Source: Gracilaria caudata (taxonomy: Eukaryota; Rhodophyta; Florideophyceae; Gracilariales; Gracilariaceae). Taken from it: a DNA stretch of 14,856 nt. The position numbers were made by a program, and so were the translations under genes. The DNA lies in contig JASCIV010000661.1 of the NCBI GenBank assembly GCA_030374735.1, positions 1 to 14,856 of the forward strand. The letters are read 5' to 3'. Numbering within the stretch: the stretch's first letter is position 1; the number at the start of each line of letters is the position of its first letter. Shown here piece after piece: positions 8,093 through 14,856 of this stretch. The notes beneath the pieces are model-generated. The model did not search any database. It had not been told where the DNA came from and saw only the letters and a list, made by a program, of their open reading frames with translations.

Positions 8093-8746
8093 CTACAATC
8101 TGCGCTTCGGAGACATCTTTTGTTGAGATGGAGAATGTATGTGAATATATGGCGACAAATGATGTACAAAGGCTTCCAATTCTTGAGCTGAAGCGGTTTG
8201 GTCCGAGATTAGTTCAATGACAGCGTGATTGTTTTCTGGATCTACTAAAGGCGTGGTTGATGCAATGTCATGTCGTTTGCCAAACTTTTCAATAGTAAAT
8301 ATGTCAATTATGATACCGTTTCTAGTGCGATACCTCAGTCCCCTTCTCATGTACTCGAATGAAAACGCGCAACCGAGCAAAGAAAGAAACGCCTCAGCCT
8401 CCGGGCCGATGTCAACGGACGTGAGAGTTTGTTGTTCGCACGGCGCGGCGACGCGACGGTCCCGAGCGCCGAAGTACATGAGAGTGTGTCGCGGCGCGTT
8501 TGGAGAAGGCGGCAGATGAGTGCGCAGTCGAACGGAGGCCATGCCCGGCTTGGCCCTAGGGGGAGAGTCGTACACGCGGTCCCACTCGCGAAAATCTCCT
8601 AGCTGCCCCTTCTCGGGGCACAGACATTTGACCAGAAAGATGAGCTGCTTGGCGTTCGAGAGAGGCAGCGTGCCGCGGATCAGGGTACGTATGCCTGCGG
8701 TGGGGTCGGCATTGGGGTCGGGCGCAAGCCTTGTGGCACCTAACAT
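8093..8746 (-). CDS. MED18: Mediator complex subunit 18
   Basis: This is a 217-aa protein, close to the usual length of about 200-220 aa for MED18. Its ATG is at 8746 and its TAG ends at 8093. The family pattern is visible in order. The opening segment (IRGTLPLSNAKQLIFLVKCL, residues 23-42) matches the N-terminal beta strand and helix. Next comes a beta-rich stretch with LMYFGARDRR (89-98). Then EAEAFLSLLGCAFSFEYMRRG (from 117) matches the helix and strand around the conserved GF/EY region. IIIDIFTIEK (145-154), HAVIELIS (174-181) and the closing helix ELEAFVHHLSPYIHI (189-203) follow. MED18 sits in the head module with MED20 and links the complex to RNA polymerase II. It is divergent from the p24 gene. 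No intron is needed. The call rests on pattern, not alignment. Confidence 0.82.
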   Translation of the reverse strand: MLGATRLAPDPNADPTAGIRTLIRGTLPLSNAKQLIFLVKCLCPEKGQLGDFREWDRVYDSPPRAKPGMASVRLRTHLPPSPNAPRHTLMYFGARDRRVAAPCEQQTLTSVDIGPEAEAFLSLLGCAFSFEYMRRGLRYRTRNGIIIDIFTIEKFGKRHDIASTTPLVDPENNHAVIELISDQTASAQELEAFVHHLSPYIHIHSPSQQKMSPKRRL

Positions 8747-9009
8747 GACCAGGTGGGGGTGGGGAAGCGATGGACGGAGGCGGTTGGCGAACTGGCGGAA
8801 CGTGAGACAAGCGCAGAGGGTTGGGCGTGAAATAAACGGCGTTGCTGCCAGATACTGTAATCCTATACGTGTAGCCGGACGGGGAGTAACATTACAGCTC
8901 GGCGGGACGCCCTCATCGCCGCATTTGTTTCACCGAAGCGAATGGGTGCAGCTCTATGATAGAGCTCTTTCGCCGGTCGCCATCGCCGTCACCACTCTCT
9001 TTGCTCCGA
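8747..9009. promoter_or_regulatory. Divergent promoter region, MED18 / p24
   Basis: These 263 bp separate the MED18 and p24 start codons, which point away from each other. The region holds a perfect odd palindrome at 8950-8966 (8-bp arms) that covers an upstream ATG at 8956. I see no TATA or CCAAT box. The spacing leaves room for only short 5' UTRs. Confidence 0.45.
8950..8966. promoter_or_regulatory. Perfect 8-bp-arm palindrome near the p24 start
   Basis: AGCTCTAT (8950-8957) and ATAGAGCT (8959-8966) are exact reverse complements around a single G. The ATG at 8956-8958 lies at its centre. As DNA it could bind a symmetric factor for the divergent pair; as RNA it could fold only with a loop cut from the arms. 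The palindrome is certain, its role is not. Confidence 0.45.
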
Positions 9010-9885
9010 ATGACGTCGTGTTTCTCCCTCGCGCCATGTCTGTCCACGCTCTGCCTCGTGCTCGCCCTGGCGCTTCCACGCGTTTGCGCCGAGCCAGAGA
9101 GCATCATGTTTCATCTCTCGCGCGGCGCGACGCAGTGCTTCACCATGAACGCGAAGGCCGGCTCCAAGTTACACGGCGAGGTTCGCGTCTCGTTCGGAAA
9201 GGGGCACATGGACGTCGGCTATTTTCTGTTGGTTGGCGTCACGAATGATATGTTGGCTGGCAAGAATGACATCGAACATGAGACGTTTTCTGTTATCGCG
9301 CCCGAAGGACCGCATCATGGTCATGATGAACATTCTACGCCCGCCGAATACAAGCTTTGCGTTTATAACAGAGCACCGGCCAGTAGCGCGCAGGATTTTC
9401 GTGTCATCCATGTGACGTTTGCCGCTGAGTTTGGCGCCGATGAGTTTGAGGATGAGAGGGGGCCACTTGAGGGCCTGGCCACTGGTTCCAACGTCAAGCA
9501 GATTGAAAACACCATTCGACACATCGAGAGGACTGTTGACGCCGTCATGGACGAGATTGATTCCATCAGAATACGTGAGGGTGATATGTTTGCCATCACT
9601 GATAGAATGGCCTTTCAAATGTCTCTCATGGGAATGATTGCCTGTGCTGCCATAGTGTTTGCTGGCTTGCTTCAGGTCACGCAGACTAAAACAGAGCTCG
9701 TTAAACACGCTGATCGCTTGTTGGATGGATCTAATCAAACGTCCAGAGAGGGCAATAAGAAGTTGGGCAGACAGGGCAGTTTTGCTATGCCCGCTGCCCC
9801 TGGCATTGCACGTCTCACTTCTTTGGCAAACAAACACATTTTACCACAACATGGTACAAGTCGCGCTGCACCGAAGAAGAGCTAG
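9010..9885 (+). CDS. p24 (EMP24/GP25L) family cargo receptor
   Basis: From the ATG at 9010 the protein has 291 aa. An in-frame ATG at 8956 would add 18 residues before the hydrophobic core; I prefer 9010 because it gives an ordinary signal peptide (1-27, ending PRVCA). Residues 28-140 are a GOLD domain with the paired cysteines C43 and C117 expected to form the family disulfide. A His-rich loop lies at 98-109. Residues about 160-198 form the membrane-proximal coiled coil (VKQIENTIRHIERTVDAVMDE). The transmembrane helix is about 202-224. p24 proteins cycle between ER and Golgi, loading cargo into COPII vesicles and returning by COPI. The cytosolic tail is about 67 residues instead of the usual 10-20 and ends PKKS, which is not a canonical KKxx signal. 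The topology is type I. Confidence 0.88.
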   Translation: MTSCFSLAPCLSTLCLVLALALPRVCAEPESIMFHLSRGATQCFTMNAKAGSKLHGEVRVSFGKGHMDVGYFLLVGVTNDMLAGKNDIEHETFSVIAPEGPHHGHDEHSTPAEYKLCVYNRAPASSAQDFRVIHVTFAAEFGADEFEDERGPLEGLATGSNVKQIENTIRHIERTVDAVMDEIDSIRIREGDMFAITDRMAFQMSLMGMIACAAIVFAGLLQVTQTKTELVKHADRLLDGSNQTSREGNKKLGRQGSFAMPAAPGIARLTSLANKHILPQHGTSRAAPKKS

Positions 9886-10924
9886 TCGTTTTCAAAAGGC
9901 GCCCCTTATGTGAATAACGCGCCTCGTTCTAGCACAGGCCTATTTCGGCAGCGCCAGTGCGCATGTCTGTCTCACATCGTGCAAGCCTTGTGTCCATTGG
10001 GCCTTCACTGTTCACGCCCCAGTGCCAAACAAGTGCTCGAAGCGTGGCAAATCGTATATACTTTCCCAGAGATTGTGCGAAACTGCTTGCGGTGCGCGAA
10101 GCATCATCGCAGTTGGTCACAACGCACACATGCACATATTTTGCAACGGAATGTAAAACCTTCTAGGTAGAGTTAACATGTCTTTAAGAACTACTAAAGT
10201 TAGGCACTGACTTTTGAGTCGAGCAATTGAGTATCCTGGCAGCCTTTAGGAGTCACTTTCACAGGAGAAAAGGTTTTGAGGTTCAATGCATTTCGAATAT
10301 CAGCTTCGTGACCGATCATGCGATGCATGAAAGGCAACTATCATCTGATGATTGCTCTCCCTGAGGAACCCTTCTATCTTGAACTCTGCCCGCAATCTGT
10401 CCATGGCGTATAACGGGTAAATGCCCTCAATTCTTTGAAGATAGAGCGAATGAGCGATAGAGCTTGCTCACTTTCTTTGATAAGACACGATTATCCGTTT
10501 TCGTGGAGCTCGGTCAGCGATCTTTTACTTCGTGGTAGTGTGCGTGCCGTGGGAGAGCGGTAAGGGCCGCTCTCTGGCCAGAAGAAAGAGCTAAAACAGC
10601 GCGGGAGAGGAGGGTCGGGATAAAAAGAAACGAGCGGCAGGTAGAGCTGCAGAGGGACCTGTCTCATGACCGCGAAGGTGGCTGAAAAGCTTGCTTGCTG
10701 CAGTCGAGCTTGTGCCGTCTTGTCCAGCGCTCCTGACGATGCAGGTAAAACGACTTCGTGCTTCGAAGACACCTATTTGTTTGATGTTGAGTAAATACCG
10801 TTTGTGGGAACATACTCATCACATTAGGCCATATCAAGTTGACATACGCCGCAGCCCATCTCGAACTCTCGAATCACATTCTTCAAAACAAAAACCGCAT
10901 CAAATTTAATCAAAAAACAACATT
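9886..10924. other. p24 3' flank and LINE 5' UTR, no gene seen
   Basis: About 1 kb with no ATG-started frame of interest. The left part should hold the p24 3' UTR and the right part the 5' UTR of the retrotransposon, but I cannot place the junction: no target-site duplication or boundary motif is visible because the other end of the element lies outside the window. The last ~60 bases are A-rich (10880-10924), with an in-frame TAA at 10907-10909 just before the ORF1 start. Confidence 0.55.
10553..10574. other. 8-bp hairpin in the presumed LINE 5' UTR
   Basis: GAGAGCGG (10553-10560) pairs exactly with CCGCTCTC (10567-10574) around a 6-nt loop. It lies about 350 bp before ORF1. It may be an RNA structure in the element's leader or may belong to the older flank. 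Confidence 0.45.
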
Positions 10925-13267
10925 ATGAACGGGGTTGAGCCCCCTCAACGCTCTCCACCGTCCCCTCAAGCTCCGAAGACGAAGAAAAGACCGCACCAGA
11001 GTGACGAGAACGGTTCTCTTGTGCCGATATCCAAGCGCAGAACAGAGAGAAAAGTGTCCGCACGGAGTAAACCGAAAGAGATAGGAACGAACACCGGTAA
11101 ACAGCTCAGAAACCGTAATGTAAACATCAGTAGTTCTCCTGATGAGGTTAACCCAGCGTCTGGTACAATTATCCCCGATAGTGACGTCTTGATTGATATA
11201 ACAAATACCCAAGCTGCAGACACAAGCAAAAATCACATGCAAAATGCCCATAACTGCGTCCGAAACGAACAGAACTCAGTCCGAAACCATGGTGATCCTG
11301 CAAGCACGGACAAAGAAACTGGCAACGATGACATGCAATGCTCTGAAATCATTCCTGCCAAGAGTACTCCTAATGCAGATGATCGCGTAGTAGCCAAAGA
11401 AACATGGACCTTGAACGATGAAGTCCTCGCGGAATTGAAATGTGCGTACTGCACAGACATTGGTGGTATTCGCCCAAGTGGGTACTACAAAGTTGATCCC
11501 TACAGGGGGCCAGCACTAAGATGTAAAATGTGTACGCGTCGGTTTCAAGGCAGGTCAGTATTGACTCTGCTCCATGCCGCTGCCCACAGCCCTGTGGTAT
11601 TCCAAGCTCTACGAAATGCTGAACGTTGGGTTGCAGCCAACAAGAAATTAATAGCGTATCAGAAAAAGAACCAGCTGGAACAGCCAGACTTGATTCAGTT
11701 GGCAATGAAAGGTCATAGGAAGGAATTTCTGTGTCCTAGCTGTAAAACCAGAGGACGATTTGTGTTGGATAAGTCAAACGGTCGTCGAGTTATACGCTGT
11801 ACCGAATGTAGAAAGTTGTTGTCAGGTGAAGCCGCAGATTACGTTGTTACTTCTGCCCTTGGCAGCAAGTGGAAAGAGCAAGTGCGTCGTGAGAATCGTA
11901 TCATGGGGAACAAAGAGAATTACGGCACCCAAGACGACAGAGCTAGAACTCCTTCAGAGGCACCAGTTGCGAATGCCAGATGCACTTCGGTAATGGAAAT
12001 CCAACATGACGTAGAGGAAAATGTTCAACTTGTTTCTGAAAAACTTGCCCAGCCTGTCGAACCGGTCGAGCGTCCGCTGCAACGTCCACATGATGCAGCT
12101 ATCACGAAGCAGAGCACTACGCGCAGCTCTGAGGCTGGCAGTGACGCTTCTCCAGAACAGCAAAGCGTGAATGTTAGTAGAAACGATTGGGAAACTCTAA
12201 TAGAAACAGTGAAGCGCATGGAGTCCACCATCAAAGCGTTAAAGACACAAAATCAAGTGCTGACAGAAAAGGTTGAACGACTCACGAAGAGTCAAGAAAA
12301 TTGCCAGACCAATCTCTCATTTCCAAACGTCCAAGTTAATGCGCATGGAGACAATCGAGAGTGGCCACCACTGCACCATCCACAACGTGAGCACAGCCTT
12401 GAAAGTGATAACCCACCCAACCAAGACGTCCCGCAGGCAGGCAAATCTACTACAACCTGGTCCAACGTTGTAAGACAGGAACGTATGGCAAACCTTCCGG
12501 ACGAAAAGAGGGTTAAGATCCATCAGACACTGCGGGCGATAAACATGAGCAATCTGCGCATAACTACAACTCCAGCTACAGATGTCGTCTATGTAAAAGG
12601 CCTTCGACGTTCTCCATATGGACTTGTAAGAAAGTCTCTACAGCACAGTATCCCGAGGGCTGGCTTGCTTGGATTGTCATACATTGGTGGCTCCATTTTA
12701 GAAATAGTCACAATGAAGTCAGAAAAACAAAATCTCATTGAGACACTTCAACTTCTGGGATTGCGACTTATGCCGACCTTCTCCATCACGGATGACTCCT
12801 TGAAGAAACAAGGTGAGACCAGTGACAAGAAGCAACGAGAGAAGCAAAACTTAATGAGGATTGTAAGAAGGATGCAACGATGTGTGCGAAACTCGAGAAA
12901 CAGTCTAGCAACGCGCTGGTATGCCGCAAGACTCAAGGAAGCGAATGACAGATTGCAACAAATAAGCAACGAAAAAAACGCAGCTGAACATGCTCAGAGC
13001 ACAGATCCGATAGTTTTAGAAGGCACTCCTGCAGCGCCCCATGTCGTCCACGAGAAAGAGAACGAGGGATCGGATGCAGTGTCTCCCAAAGAAAATCATA
13101 CGAATTCAAATGTTACTGCACCCAAACAAGTTAGATCTCCTGCTGTTGAAATGCAACCGCAGTCAGATGGACCTGCTACCTGTTCAACTCAAAATGAGCA
13201 CGATAAGGATGCAGATATGCAAGATGGTGCTCCAGAACAGAACCAGACTTCAAACCAGTCGCAGTAA
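10925..13267 (+). CDS. LINE ORF1 protein
   Basis: This is a 780-aa protein. The ATG at 10925 follows an in-frame TAA 18 bp upstream, which fixes the start. Residues 1-165 are charged and disordered with basic clusters (KTKKRP at 18-23, KRRTERK at 37-43) that could act as nuclear signals. A first C4 motif is C173-C176-C200-C203 and a second is C270-C273-C292-C295. The spacing resembles zinc ribbons, not the CCHC knuckles frequent in LINE ORF1s. Residues 421-458 are a coiled coil (WETLIETVKRMESTIKALK), likely for multimerisation. Residues about 546-618 form a compact alternating segment (VVYVKGLRRSPYGLVRK... LLGLSYIGGSILEIV) that may be an RRM-like RNA-binding fold. A basic stretch (635-675) and an acidic, Gln/Asn/Glu-rich tail follow. 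ORF1 proteins bind element RNA into a particle and act as nucleic-acid chaperones. The stop overlaps the ORF2 start. Confidence 0.88.
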   Translation: MNGVEPPQRSPPSPQAPKTKKRPHQSDENGSLVPISKRRTERKVSARSKPKEIGTNTGKQLRNRNVNISSSPDEVNPASGTIIPDSDVLIDITNTQAADTSKNHMQNAHNCVRNEQNSVRNHGDPASTDKETGNDDMQCSEIIPAKSTPNADDRVVAKETWTLNDEVLAELKCAYCTDIGGIRPSGYYKVDPYRGPALRCKMCTRRFQGRSVLTLLHAAAHSPVVFQALRNAERWVAANKKLIAYQKKNQLEQPDLIQLAMKGHRKEFLCPSCKTRGRFVLDKSNGRRVIRCTECRKLLSGEAADYVVTSALGSKWKEQVRRENRIMGNKENYGTQDDRARTPSEAPVANARCTSVMEIQHDVEENVQLVSEKLAQPVEPVERPLQRPHDAAITKQSTTRSSEAGSDASPEQQSVNVSRNDWETLIETVKRMESTIKALKTQNQVLTEKVERLTKSQENCQTNLSFPNVQVNAHGDNREWPPLHHPQREHSLESDNPPNQDVPQAGKSTTTWSNVVRQERMANLPDEKRVKIHQTLRAINMSNLRITTTPATDVVYVKGLRRSPYGLVRKSLQHSIPRAGLLGLSYIGGSILEIVTMKSEKQNLIETLQLLGLRLMPTFSITDDSLKKQGETSDKKQREKQNLMRIVRRMQRCVRNSRNSLATRWYAARLKEANDRLQQISNEKNAAEHAQSTDPIVLEGTPAAPHVVHEKENEGSDAVSPKENHTNSNVTAPKQVRSPAVEMQPQSDGPATCSTQNEHDKDADMQDGAPEQNQTSNQSQ

Positions 13268-13269
13268 TG
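13265..13269 (+). promoter_or_regulatory. TAATG stop-start junction of ORF1 and ORF2
   Basis: The ORF1 stop TAA (13265-13267) and the ORF2 start ATG (13267-13269) share one A. In the silkworm LINE SART1 a UAAUG overlap of this kind has been reported to drive ORF2 translation by termination-reinitiation. The same mechanism is inferred here from the sequence arrangement alone. Confidence 0.8.
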
Positions 13270-14856
13270 GCTCCACAACGACGTTTTTCTTTCGGAACGT
13301 ATAACGTCCGTGGTTTGCACTCAAAAGAGCAAGAAGTTGCGGAGTGGATCCATACGAACACAATAACCATAGCGGCACTCACTGAAACCTGGTTGAAGCC
13401 GGGTGATGAATTAGAGCCCTACATATCCGAGCAGGTTTCCCTTCAGCCCCAATGTCCCAATGGAAAAGGTTATGGCGGGGTAGCTCTTTGCGTGCATCCG
13501 CTGCTCAAGTATGAACTTTTAGGGAAGTGGGCGAATTCTGCGTATCAATACGTAGCTATCAAAGCGCAGGGGGTGTCAATGGTGGGCCTGTATCTGTCAC
13601 CAGCAGCAACAATGCAACAAACCAAGCAATGCTTGCATGATATTGACGCGCTTGTCTCATCACCTTTCGTTATAATAGGAGACCTTAATGCCAGACACAA
13701 GCACTGGGACAAGAAAGACAACACTCGCGGTAGGTTCTTGCAAAGGCATGCGCTGCAGAGAGCTTGGACCATAAATACACCGGATCAAGCGACTCGTATA
13801 CCAGGGCCAAACACAGGGCATGGGAGCTCAACGATCGATATGTTTATAACTCGAGGTATCAAGCTGCATAGGGCTGAAGTCAACAATGGGCCATGGGATG
13901 GATGCAGTGACCATCGTCCAGTAAGTGCGACATCAGACACAGCATGGCTCATGAACGGAAAGCCCCGAAGTAGAAATGTCTCGCATCCTCGAAGGATGAA
14001 ACCCGAATTGCTGAAGAAAGCGGGCGAAACCTTTAAAGACAAAATACCCAATATCACGAAGGAGGTCCATGATTGTACGTCTGTGCAACACTTTGAATCA
14101 ATTATGAAGAAACTAGAGGACATTCTCCTCCAGCCTTGGGTACGTGCCAACCATTGGAAACCTGGCAAACCACGTGCAGGCTGGTCCAAGGACATTCATG
14201 AATGGTCAAAGCAAAGGTCCAAAGCCTACCGCCTGGCGCAAAGTACGAAGAGAGTGGAAGATTGGAGTCTGTACAAGAATCTTGATAGAAAGATAAAACG
14301 AAAAGCAAAGCAACTGCGAGAGAAGAGAGCCAAAGACACATTTGAACAGCTCGCCAAAACCTCAGTTACGAAGTCTTCACAAATGCTTTCCCAAGTAATG
14401 AGGGAACGAGATCGGAGATTGTCTGCGGCATTACATCGCGGTCCGATGTTGAAACATGAAGACTTTGCAGCATTTGTCGCAACACCGGAAGGAAAAGGTT
14501 ATGTTCCAAGCATGCAGCACTTCGAGCTAGATGAAAAGTTCTACGATCTTGTGATCAGTTCGATTAGGGAGGCAGAGAACGGGAAAAGCGCTGGACCAGA
14601 TGAAGTGTTCGTAGAAGCTCTTAAAACAGAGCCAGAGCTGTTCGCGACGTTACTTGTCGAAATTTGGTCAAAGTGTGGAGAGCTCTGTTATATGCCGGTC
14701 AGTTGGCGAGCTGCACGCCTGGTACCCATCCACAAGAGAGGGGACACGGGCAATCCCAAGAACTATCGCCCTATCTCTGTGATATCGCAACTTCGGAAGG
14801 TGATCGACAAAGCTATCGACAAGTCTATTCGTACCAGCATCACATTTCATCCCGCA
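13267..14856 (+). CDS. LINE ORF2: AP endonuclease and reverse transcriptase (partial, 3' end outside)
   Basis: I read 530 codons from the ATG at 13267 to the last base with no stop. Residues 1-220 are an exonuclease-endonuclease-phosphatase fold endonuclease with its active-site series intact: N13 in YNVRGL, E40 in TETWL, GDLNARH at 138-144 (D139, N141), STIDMF and the SDHRPV box (S214-D215-H216). It nicks target DNA to prime reverse transcription. Residues about 300-430 are a basic, helical linker. The reverse transcriptase begins with GKSAGPDEV (439-447) and the VPIHKRGD...NYRPIS block (N499), matching RT motifs 0-2 of LINEs. The catalytic YxDD motif is beyond the window. No CCHC motif precedes the endonuclease. 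Expression is probably coupled to ORF1 through the TAATG overlap. Confidence 0.93.
   Translation, partial: MAPQRRFSFGTYNVRGLHSKEQEVAEWIHTNTITIAALTETWLKPGDELEPYISEQVSLQPQCPNGKGYGGVALCVHPLLKYELLGKWANSAYQYVAIKAQGVSMVGLYLSPAATMQQTKQCLHDIDALVSSPFVIIGDLNARHKHWDKKDNTRGRFLQRHALQRAWTINTPDQATRIPGPNTGHGSSTIDMFITRGIKLHRAEVNNGPWDGCSDHRPVSATSDTAWLMNGKPRSRNVSHPRRMKPELLKKAGETFKDKIPNITKEVHDCTSVQHFESIMKKLEDILLQPWVRANHWKPGKPRAGWSKDIHEWSKQRSKAYRLAQSTKRVEDWSLYKNLDRKIKRKAKQLREKRAKDTFEQLAKTSVTKSSQMLSQVMRERDRRLSAALHRGPMLKHEDFAAFVATPEGKGYVPSMQHFELDEKFYDLVISSIREAENGKSAGPDEVFVEALKTEPELFATLLVEIWSKCGELCYMPVSWRAARLVPIHKRGDTGNPKNYRPISVISQLRKVIDKAIDKSIRTSITFHPA

Larger units (their letters stand above)
10925..14856 (+). mobile_element. 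Non-LTR retrotransposon (LINE), right end outside the window
   Basis: Two adjacent ORFs on one strand encode an ORF1 protein with zinc motifs and coiled coil, then an AP endonuclease joined to reverse transcriptase. This is the organisation of endonuclease-bearing non-LTR elements. The given start is the ORF1 ATG; the true 5' end lies somewhere in 9886-10924. The 3' end, RT catalytic YxDD box, 3' UTR and any poly(A) or target duplication are outside the window. Both ORFs are open with no frameshift or stop, so this copy looks young. The clade cannot be set without the full RT. Confidence 0.93.

Noticed and set aside
8520..9248. A 242-aa plus-strand frame across MED18 and the p24 start
   Set aside because: It is antisense to MED18 and out of frame with p24, and has no recognisable content.
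9169..9837. A 222-aa minus-strand frame under the p24 gene
   Set aside because: It is antisense to a protein with signal peptide, GOLD cysteines, coiled coil and transmembrane helix, so it is a shadow.

Overview
This window looks nuclear and eukaryotic. It holds one clear GT-AG intron, a Mediator subunit, a copine, a p24 secretory-pathway protein and a non-LTR retrotransposon. The genes are mostly intron-poor. The species cannot be fixed from the sequence. A unicellular eukaryote with a fairly compact genome fits, for example a red alga such as Porphyridium, but that is a guess.

Layout. (1) 1-273 is the 3' flank of the first gene and begins with a G10 run. (2) 274-1432 (-) is a two-exon gene for a protein with an N-terminal WW domain and a C-terminal AIM24 (DUF124) domain. 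(3) 1433-1902 is a GC-rich divergent promoter region. (4) 1903-4137 (+) is a single-exon copine with two C2 domains, a copine/vWA domain and a long low-complexity tail. (5) 4138-7694 is about 3.5 kb in which I can support no gene. It contains short repeats, a perfect 10-bp hairpin, a cluster of palindromes and a weak tRNA-like stretch. (6) 7695-8060 (+) is a possible small hypothetical gene. (7) 8093-8746 (-) is MED18. (8) 8747-9009 is a second divergent promoter region with a perfect odd palindrome. (9) 9010-9885 (+) is a p24/EMP24-family cargo receptor with an unusually long cytosolic tail. (10) 9886-10924 joins the p24 3' flank to the retrotransposon 5' UTR. (11) 10925 to the window end is a two-ORF LINE: ORF1 (780 aa, two C4 zinc motifs, coiled coil, globular domain), then ORF2 (AP endonuclease plus the start of reverse transcriptase), which runs off the edge.

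The four confident host genes form two head-to-head pairs (WW-AIM24/copine and MED18/p24), each pair around a GC-rich start region. Nothing ties the four into one pathway. Their roles are: a WW/AIM24 protein of unknown location; Ca2+-regulated membrane binding (copine); transcription (MED18); and ER-Golgi transport (p24).

The most notable find is the LINE. Its two ORFs share one A in a TAATG stop-start junction, a termination-reinitiation signature. ORF1 carries paired CxxC...CxxC motifs in place of the usual CCHC knuckles. Both ORFs are open throughout the visible part, so the copy looks young.
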